A stretch of DNA of 11,382 bases, taken from Dokdonella_A sp937902695 (GTDB lineage: Bacteria > Pseudomonadota > Gammaproteobacteria > Xanthomonadales > Rhodanobacteraceae). The stretch's first letter is position 1, and each line of letters opens with the position of its first letter. Position numbers and translations under genes: made by a program. The stretch covers positions 1-11,382 of the forward strand of contig JBEHYO010000103.1 of NCBI GenBank assembly GCA_048498135.1, in the 5' to 3' direction. This document shows positions 6,092 through 11,382 of the stretch, piece after piece. The notes below the pieces were generated by a model, which was not told the DNA's origin, made no database searches, and worked only from the letters and a program-made list of their open reading frames with translations.

Positions 6092-7012
6092 ATGTCAACG
6101 CCCGTCCGCGTTTCACTGATCGGTGCGCCGACCGACATCGGCGCGGGCCACCGCGGCGCTTCGATGGGTCCGGAGGCGCTGCGCGTCGCCGGCATCGCCA
6201 CCGCGCTTCGCGCGCGCGGCATCGACGTGCTCGATCGCGGCAACCTCGCCGGACCGGTCAATCCGTGGCAGCCGCCGTCGGAGGGCTATCGCCACCTGCC
6301 CGAAGTCGTCACCTGGACGCGAAGCGTCATGCACGCGGTCAAGGCCGAGCTCGACGCCGGCCGGCTGCCCGTCATGCTCGGCGGCGACCATTGCCTGGCG
6401 ATCGGCTCGATCACCGCGGTCGCCAGGCACTGCCAGGAACGCGGCAAAGACCTGCGCATCCTCTGGCTCGACGCGCACGCCGACTTCAATACGAACACGC
6501 TGACGCCGTCGGGCAACATCCACGGCATGCCGGTCGCGTGCCTTGCCGGTAACGGCCCGCGCGAGCTGACCGAGCTCGGCGGCAGCGCGCCGGCGATCGC
6601 TGCCTCGTCGATCAGCCAGATCGGCATCCGCTCGGTCGACGCCGGCGAGAAGAAGCTCGTGCGCGACGCCGGCCTCGACATCTACGACATGCGTTACATC
6701 GACGAGATGGGCATGAAGCGCGTGATGGAGGAGGCGCTGGGCGGCGTCGGGCCCGATACGCACCTGCACGTGAGCTTCGACGTCGACTTCCTCGATCCCA
6801 ACATCGCGCCCGGCGTCGGCACGACGGTGCCGGGCGGCCCGAACTACCGCGAGGCGCAGCTCTGCATGGAGATGATCGCGGACACCGGGCGCGTGGGTTC
6901 GGTCGACGTGGTCGAGCTCAATCCCGCATTCGACGAGCACAACAAGACGGCGATCCTCGCCGTCGATCTCATTGAGAGCCTGTTCGGCAAATCGACGCTG
7001 ATGCGCGACTAG
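6092..7012 (+). CDS. rocF: Arginase
   Basis: This 306-residue cytosolic enzyme hydrolyses L-arginine to L-ornithine and urea with a two-manganese centre. All the metal ligands are visible: His100 in MLGGDHCLAIGS, Asp127, His129 and Asp131 in WLDAHADFNT, and Asp230 and Asp232 in SFDVDFLDP. The arginase-type signatures NTNTLTPSGNIHGMPV and GVGTTVPGG separate it from agmatinase and other ureohydrolases, and VVELNPAFDEHNKT closes the active site. The length is standard. I start it at ATG 6092, giving MSTPVRVSLIGAPTDIGAG, because a TATAAT box lies at 6047-6052. An upstream TTG would add 13 residues that do not look like the family. No strong ribosome binding site is seen. No other arginine catabolism gene is adjacent. 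It converges on the metalloprotease gene with six bases between the stops. Confidence 0.96.
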   Translation: MSTPVRVSLIGAPTDIGAGHRGASMGPEALRVAGIATALRARGIDVLDRGNLAGPVNPWQPPSEGYRHLPEVVTWTRSVMHAVKAELDAGRLPVMLGGDHCLAIGSITAVARHCQERGKDLRILWLDAHADFNTNTLTPSGNIHGMPVACLAGNGPRELTELGGSAPAIAASSISQIGIRSVDAGEKKLVRDAGLDIYDMRYIDEMGMKRVMEEALGGVGPDTHLHVSFDVDFLDPNIAPGVGTTVPGGPNYREAQLCMEMIADTGRVGSVDVVELNPAFDEHNKTAILAVDLIESLFGKSTLMRD

Positions 7013-7018
7013 CGCGTC

Positions 7019-8338
7019 TCAGCGTTCGAACCCGTTGCGGAAGATCTCGGCGCCGCCCGTCGTGACGAGGCAGCTCGGCGTGTTCTGCGCGATCAGCGCG
7101 TTCAGCGTCGAAACCTGTGTCGGATGGAACTGCAGCACGTTCTGCCCGGTCGGGCCGCACTGCAGCTGGTTGCAGTAGCTCATGATCGTGCCGGCCGGCG
7201 CGCCGGGCCCGGACGCCGGGCAGCTCGTCGCGCCCTGATAGCAGCTCGGTTCGTTGAAGCACTTGTCGATCGTGTTCGTGCCGCTCGGCGCCGAGCCGGT
7301 CGCGACGTTCGTGCAGTGCGTATGCCACGCGCCGAAATTGTGGCCGAGCTCGTGGCCGACGATCAGCGCCGAATAGCTGACGTCGATACCGGGGTTCGTG
7401 AACACCTGGTTGACGCTGTACGCGCCGCCCTGCGATTGCGTCTCGCAATACGCGTTGATCCAGGCGATGCCCGACGCCGAGTTGGCGCTGCTCGACTTGC
7501 CCGACAGCAGCATCGCGAAGGCGCGCGGCGTCGATGCGTAATGCGCCTGCCAGTACGAGCCGAACTCGTTGAGGTCGTTGCCGTCGGCCGGCGTGGCGTT
7601 CTGCGCATACGGATCGGCCGTCGTGCGCAGGATCGTCGTGCCTTGCTGCAGCATCACGTCGAGGTCGCGCTCGTACATGACGTTCATCGTGGCGAAGAGA
7701 TCGGCGATCCAGTTGGTGGCCGACGTCGTATTGTTGCCGAAGCGCTCGGACATCAGCTCGTTGTCGGTGTCGACGGCGACAGTCGCGTAGCGCAGCGTGC
7801 CGGCCGGTGCCTCGCCCGTCAGCGCGATCTCGAGCGCGGTCGGATCGGGCCGGCCGCTCGGCAGCGCGTCGTCGGACGGCAGGATCTGCGGCATGACGCC
7901 GATCGGATTGGTCTTCTCGGCCGGCACCGCCTTGAAGCGCAGGCCCGTGGCGACGCTCTGCGCGCTGACGACGAACGTATGCGAACCGCTCGTGCCGACG
8001 CCGTGCACGTCGACGACGCCGGGCAGGAACGAGAGGCTGACGCGCACGTCGCCGGCGGCGTTCCGTCCGATCAGCTGGATGCGCTTCGACCTTGGCAGCT
8101 CGTGCTCGCCGCTCGCGTCGACGACGACGATGCGCGCGTCGCGCGCGTAGACGTCGACGCGCTCGAACGTGAGGCTCGATTCGCTGCCGACGCCGTCCGG
8201 AAAGCCGTCGAGCGTCACGCGTGACCCGACCGCCATCGCGTTCAGGCGATCGACCTTCGCGCGATCGAGCAGGGCGGGTGCCGCGAAAGCGCTGGCGCTT
8301 GCGGTGATCAGGAGAGCGGAAAGGATGAGTCTCTGCAT
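7019..8338 (-). CDS. Secreted reprolysin-like zinc metalloprotease (M12-type)
   Basis: This 439-residue secreted protein has a signal peptide (MQRLILSALLITASASAFA, cleavage near residue 19-20). A propeptide-like, beta-rich N-terminal region extends to about residue 180. The catalytic domain, about 180-425, has HELGHNFGAWH at 329-339: zinc ligands His329, His333 and His339, catalytic Glu330. The Met-turn TIMSYC has Met386. This is the metzincin pattern, closest to reprolysins (M12B/M72-like). Eight cysteines in the mature protein, all from residue 298 on (298, 342, 360, 366, 373, 389, 394, 423), would allow four disulphides. The protein ends GGAEIFRNGFER, set off from the domain after Cys423; the IFxNGFE-like tail recalls C-termini of secreted Xanthomonadales proteins and may be a sorting signal. 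A TTG lies in frame six codons upstream, but the ATG at 8336-8338 directly precedes the signal peptide. No strong ribosome binding site is visible. Its substrate is unknown. Confidence 0.92.
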   Translation of the reverse strand: MQRLILSALLITASASAFAAPALLDRAKVDRLNAMAVGSRVTLDGFPDGVGSESSLTFERVDVYARDARIVVVDASGEHELPRSKRIQLIGRNAAGDVRVSLSFLPGVVDVHGVGTSGSHTFVVSAQSVATGLRFKAVPAEKTNPIGVMPQILPSDDALPSGRPDPTALEIALTGEAPAGTLRYATVAVDTDNELMSERFGNNTTSATNWIADLFATMNVMYERDLDVMLQQGTTILRTTADPYAQNATPADGNDLNEFGSYWQAHYASTPRAFAMLLSGKSSSANSASGIAWINAYCETQSQGGAYSVNQVFTNPGIDVSYSALIVGHELGHNFGAWHTHCTNVATGSAPSGTNTIDKCFNEPSCYQGATSCPASGPGAPAGTIMSYCNQLQCGPTGQNVLQFHPTQVSTLNALIAQNTPSCLVTTGGAEIFRNGFER

Positions 8339-8479
8339 GGCGGCAATCCGAAACAAATCAGCGCCTCACGATTGCAGAGTTCGCGCGCGCGTTCCATCGA
8401 CTCGGTGTGAAAGGCTCGCAAAGTCTTGCTTCTGAGCGTATCGCGCGAAAGAAAATCTCCCTCCGCGAACAATAGACGC
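8339..8479. promoter_or_regulatory. Gap between cysA and the metalloprotease, with long inverted repeat
   Basis: No gene is seen. The promoter of the metalloprotease should lie here, but I find no clear -35/-10 pair. TGAGCGT (8433-8439) pairs with ACGCTCA (8476-8482, covering the cysA stop), and inside it TCGCG (8441-8445) pairs with CGCGA (8464-8468). In the minus direction this could form an interrupted hairpin right at the end of cysA, but no T-run follows the outer arm, so termination is uncertain. Confidence 0.35.
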
Positions 8480-9508
8480 TCACTCCGGGCCGTCGCCGCA
8501 ACGGAACACCACCCAGCGTCTGGCTGCGATCGCGACCGCTTGGCCGGGCTCGAGCACGTTTTCCGCGAAGCGGCCGCGCTCCTGGATCGCGATCAATGGC
8601 GCCTGCAACGCCGGATGACGCAACTGGATCCGCATCGTCGCGCCGAGATCGCGCATGGTCTCGACCTCGGCCGGCATGCCGGCATCGGCAGCGGATCGAA
8701 GCTCGAGATCGTGCGGTCGCACGAACGCGATGGCGTCCGCATCGTCGATGCCGGTCCACGCCGCGTGCAGCGCCGGCGGCAGCTCGTTGACCTCGCCGAG
8801 AAACCGGCACACGAACGGGCTCGCCGGCGCCGTGTACAGCGTCTGCGCGTCCGCGATCTGCTCGATGCGACCGCGATTCATGACCGCGATGCGATCGGCG
8901 AGCTCGAACGCCTCTTCCTGATCGTGCGTGACGAACACGCTGGTGACGTGGATGCGGTCGTGCAGGCCGCGCAGCCAGCGCCGCAGGTCGCCGCGCACGC
9001 GCGCATCGAGCGCGCCGAACGGCTCGTCGAGCAACAGGATTTCTGGCTCGACCGCCAGCGCCCGCGCGAGCGCGACGCGCTGGCGCTGGCCGCCCGAAAG
9101 CTGGGCCGGATGCCGGTTCGCGAGTTCGGCGAGCTGGACGAGATCGAGCAGCTCGCCGACGCGCCGCTTCAGCTCCGCGCGGCGCGGCCGCTTCCACCAG
9201 CGGCGCACGCGCAGGCCGAACGCGACATTCTCGAATACGCTGAGATGATTGAAGAGGGCGTAGTGCTGGAACACGAATCCGACATGACGCTTGCGCGCGT
9301 CCAGCGCCGTCACGTCGCGGCCTTCGAAGCGCACGAGGCCGCGATCCGGAAACTCGAGCCCCGCGATGACGCGCAGAAGCGTCGTCTTGCCGCAGCCCGA
9401 CGGGCCGAGCAGCGCGAGCAACTCGCCGGATTCGACCGCGAGATCGATGCCGTCGAGCGCAACGGCGTCCTGGTAGCGATACGCGATGTCGGACAGCTCG
9501 ATGCTCAT
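8480..9508 (-). CDS. cysA: Sulfate/thiosulfate ABC transporter ATPase
   Basis: The 342-residue cytoplasmic ATPase powers import of sulfate or thiosulfate for cysteine synthesis. In order it shows Walker A GPSGCGKTT (35-43), the Q-loop Gln81 in FVFQHYALF, signature LSGGQ (137-141), Walker B ILLLDEP with catalytic Glu162, D-loop GALDA, and the switch His195 in FVTHD. A C-terminal TOBE-like domain with AFVRPHDLEL follows, as in CysA. The length is close to the usual 350 or so. It is the last gene of the operon: its ATG overlaps the cysW stop in a 4-base ATGA (9505-9508). The family assignment rests on both the sequence and the cysTW neighbours; related molybdate and Fe3+ ATPases look similar alone. 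Confidence 0.94.
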   Translation of the reverse strand: MSIELSDIAYRYQDAVALDGIDLAVESGELLALLGPSGCGKTTLLRVIAGLEFPDRGLVRFEGRDVTALDARKRHVGFVFQHYALFNHLSVFENVAFGLRVRRWWKRPRRAELKRRVGELLDLVQLAELANRHPAQLSGGQRQRVALARALAVEPEILLLDEPFGALDARVRGDLRRWLRGLHDRIHVTSVFVTHDQEEAFELADRIAVMNRGRIEQIADAQTLYTAPASPFVCRFLGEVNELPPALHAAWTGIDDADAIAFVRPHDLELRSAADAGMPAEVETMRDLGATMRIQLRHPALQAPLIAIQERGRFAENVLEPGQAVAIAARRWVVFRCGDGPE

Positions 9509-10347
9509 GCGGCCGCGCTCCCGCGCATGCGCCAGCCGACGAGCTGCTTCAGCACGAGCGTCGCGAGCGCCAGCAGCGCGAGCAGCGAGGCGACCGCGAA
9601 CGCGGCCGTGCGCTGGTACTCGTTGTAGAGAATCTCGACATGCAGCGGCATCGTGTTGGTGACGCCGCGGATGTGGCCCGAGACCACCGACACGGCGCCG
9701 AACTCGCCCATCGCGCGCGCGTTGCAGAGGATCACGCCGTAGACGAGGCCCCATTTGATCTTCGGCAGCACGACGCGCCAGAACATCGGCCAGCCGCCGG
9801 CGCCGAGCGTCAGCGCAGCCTGTTCCTCCTCGCTGCCTTGCGCCTGCATCAGCGGAATCAGCTCGCGCGCGACGAACGGGAACGTGACGAACGTCGTCGC
9901 GAGCACGATGCCGGGCACGGCGTAGATGATCTTGATGTCGTGCGCGGCGAGCCAGGGCCCGAGCCAGCCGTTCGCGCCGAACAGCAGCACGTAGATAAGG
10001 CCCGCGATGACCGGCGACACCGCAAACGGCAGGTCGATCAGGCTGACCAGCAGGTTCCTGCCGCGGAACGCGAAGCGCGTGATCAGCCACGCGGCGGCGA
10101 CACCGAAGATCGTGTTCGCCGGCACCGAAATCGCGGCGACGATCAGCGTGAGCCGAATGGCGGCGCGCGCGTCGGCATCGGTGAGACTGCTCACGAAGAA
10201 CGCAAAGCCCTTCTCGACCGCGTACGCGAACACCGCGAGCAGCGGCAGCACGAGGAACACGGCGACGAACGCGAGCGCGATCGCGAGCAGCACGAAACGA
10301 AGCCACGGCGGATCGCGCAGCGCGGTCGAGCGTTTGCGCTCGGTCAT
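9505..10347 (-). CDS. cysW: Sulfate/thiosulfate ABC transporter permease CysW
   Basis: This 280-residue inner-membrane permease has six predicted helices, the first at about 16-42. The segment IDLPFAVSPVIAGLIYVLLFGANGWLGPWL is typical of CysW. The cytoplasmic coupling loop has the EAA-type pattern ALTLGAGGWPMFWRVVLP, which contacts CysA, and AMGEFGAVSVVSGHI follows. It pairs with CysT to form the channel. Both ends are joined to neighbours by ATGA overlaps: with cysT at 10344-10347 and with cysA at 9505-9508. No separate promoter is expected. Confidence 0.95.
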   Translation of the reverse strand: MTERKRSTALRDPPWLRFVLLAIALAFVAVFLVLPLLAVFAYAVEKGFAFFVSSLTDADARAAIRLTLIVAAISVPANTIFGVAAAWLITRFAFRGRNLLVSLIDLPFAVSPVIAGLIYVLLFGANGWLGPWLAAHDIKIIYAVPGIVLATTFVTFPFVARELIPLMQAQGSEEEQAALTLGAGGWPMFWRVVLPKIKWGLVYGVILCNARAMGEFGAVSVVSGHIRGVTNTMPLHVEILYNEYQRTAAFAVASLLALLALATLVLKQLVGWRMRGSAAA

Positions 10348-11186
10348 CGGCGTGCCTCCGCGGACCGGCGCCGCACGGTCCAGAGCTGCAGCACGTTGAT
10401 CAGGAACAGGGCGACGAACGACGCCAGCAGCAGCACCACGGCGATTGCAGTGGCGCCGGCGTAATCGTAAGCGTCCAGCTTCGCGACGATCAGGAGCGGC
10501 GCGATCTCCGACATCATCGGCAGGTTGCCGGCGATGAAGATCACCGAGCCGTATTCGCCGACCGCACGCGCGAACGCGAGCGCGAACCCCGTGAGGATCG
10601 CGGGCCAGAGCATCGGCAGGATCACCTTGACGAGCGTCGTCAGCCTGCCCGCGCCGAGCGTCGCCGCGGCTTCCTCGATGTCGGGCTCGAGCTGCTCCAG
10701 CACCGGCTGCACGCTGCGCACGAGGAACGGCAGGCTGACGAACGTCAGCGCCACCGTGATGCCGGTCGGCGTGTACGCGACCTTCCAGCCGGCCGCTTCG
10801 ATCCAGCGGCCGAGCCAGCCGTTCGATGCGTAGAGCGCGGTCAGCGTGATGCCGGCGACCGCCGTCGGCAGCGCGAACGGCAGATCGACAAGCGCATCGA
10901 TCAGCTTGCGCCCCGGAAAGCGGTAGCGCACGAGCACCCATGCGAGCAGCGGGCCGAGCACGAGGTTGATGAGTCCCGCGATCGCCGCGCAGCCGAACGT
11001 GACGCGATACGCCGAGAGCGCGCGCGGCGAGGTGACCGCGGTCCAGAACGCGAGCGGACCGATCGTCGCCGATTTCAGCGCGAGCGCCGCGAGCGGAATC
11101 AGCACGATCAGCCCGAGATAGGCGAGCGAAATGCCGAGCGTAAGCCCGAAGCCCGGAAGCGCGTGCCGGCGCCTGCGAAGGCTCAT
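10344..11186 (-). CDS. cysT: Sulfate/thiosulfate ABC transporter permease CysT (CysU)
   Basis: This 280-residue inner-membrane permease is the CysW partner. It has a basic N-terminus (SLRRRRHALPGFGLTLG), a first helix at about 12-38, the conserved DLPFALPTAVAGITLTALYA segment, and the EAA loop EEAAATLGAGRLTTLVKVILP near the cytoplasmic face. Then comes RAVGEYGSVIFIAGNLP, which is characteristic of CysT. It follows the binding protein gene with a 4-base overlap (11183-11186) and overlaps cysW in the same way. The order binding protein, CysT, CysW, CysA is standard for proteobacteria. Confidence 0.95.
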   Translation of the reverse strand: MSLRRRRHALPGFGLTLGISLAYLGLIVLIPLAALALKSATIGPLAFWTAVTSPRALSAYRVTFGCAAIAGLINLVLGPLLAWVLVRYRFPGRKLIDALVDLPFALPTAVAGITLTALYASNGWLGRWIEAAGWKVAYTPTGITVALTFVSLPFLVRSVQPVLEQLEPDIEEAAATLGAGRLTTLVKVILPMLWPAILTGFALAFARAVGEYGSVIFIAGNLPMMSEIAPLLIVAKLDAYDYAGATAIAVVLLLASFVALFLINVLQLWTVRRRSAEARR

Positions 11187-11382
11187 CGTCCCGGCGTGTA
11201 GATCTGGTCGAAGGTGCCGCCGTCGGCGAAGTGCGCCGCCTGCGCCTTCTGCCAGCCGCCGAACGCGTCGTCGACGCTGAACATCGAAAGCTGCGGGAAC
11301 CTGCTCGCGTACTTCGCGGCGACGCCGGCGTCGCGCGGGCGATAGCCCTGCTTCGCAGCGATGTCCTGGCCTTCTGGCGAAT
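11183..11382 (-). CDS. Sulfate/thiosulfate-binding protein, C-terminal part
   Basis: The last 65 codons of the periplasmic binding protein of the sulfate importer run off the right edge; the start is outside the window. The reading is SPEGQDIAAKQGYRPRDAGV, then AAKYASRFPQLSMFSVDDAF and GGWQKAQAAHFADGGTFDQIY, ending TPGR. The combination YRPRD, FGGW-KAQ and HFADGG(x)FDQIY is typical of Sbp and CysP C-termini. Those two cannot be told apart from this fragment, so no symbol is given. Its stop overlaps the cysT start by four bases. Confidence 0.93.
   Translation of the reverse strand, partial: SPEGQDIAAKQGYRPRDAGVAAKYASRFPQLSMFSVDDAFGGWQKAQAAHFADGGTFDQIYTPGR

Noticed and set aside
7124..8224. 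A 366-codon plus-strand open frame opposite the metalloprotease
   Set aside because: The composition is Arg/Ala/Val/Asp-rich without motifs, and the minus strand carries the zinc-binding motif and signal peptide.
8426..9628. A 400-codon plus-strand open frame opposite cysA
   Set aside because: It is a compositional shadow; the minus strand has every ABC ATPase motif in order.
1..11382. CRISPR array, tRNA, rRNA, insertion sequence or prophage
   Set aside because: I saw no regularly spaced repeats, tRNA-like cloverleaf, transposase motif or phage gene; the window reads as ordinary chromosomal genes.

Overview
The window is high-GC bacterial chromosome in which almost every base is coding. The protein families point to a Gram-negative proteobacterium: an RND efflux permease with its periplasmic adaptor, a CysA/CysW/CysT sulfate importer, an arginase, a MocR-type regulator and an Hpt domain protein. 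A secreted protease ends in an EIFRNGFE-like tail that I associate with Xanthomonadales (Rhodanobacteraceae or Lysobacteraceae), while other genes would also fit Burkholderiales. I therefore place it only as a beta- or gammaproteobacterium. I see no phage, insertion sequence, CRISPR array, tRNA or rRNA gene.

Layout. At 62-451 (+) is the C-terminal end of an RND permease, with its reading frame broken at about position 60. It overlaps the adaptor gene (441-1646, +), and a perfect 13-bp stem-loop follows. Next, on the minus strand, are a 73-residue protein of unknown function (1707-1928) and a secreted HAF-repeat protein (2125-3333). The HAF gene is divergent from a GntR/MocR regulator (3444-4946, +), which converges on a DUF937 protein (4950-5546, -) with an EF-hand-like loop. 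Divergent from that is a small Hpt phosphotransfer protein (5675-6010, +), followed by arginase (6092-7012, +) with a perfect TATAAT box. Arginase converges on a secreted reprolysin-like zinc metalloprotease (7019-8338, -). The right end, 8480-11382 (-), is a sulfate/thiosulfate ABC transporter operon in the order sbp (partial), cysT, cysW, cysA. Each junction in it is a 4-base ATGA overlap.

How the genes relate. Two groups clearly act together: the permease with its adaptor (tripartite efflux, outer-membrane channel not in the window), and the sulfate importer. The others look like independent single-gene units, several sharing divergent or convergent boundaries.

I do not see a clear new multi-gene system. 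The most unusual points are the MocR-type regulator with Asn and Gly where the family has the PLP-binding Lys and Arg, the C-terminal tail of the metalloprotease, the EF-hand-like loop in the DUF937 protein, and the frame break at the left edge.
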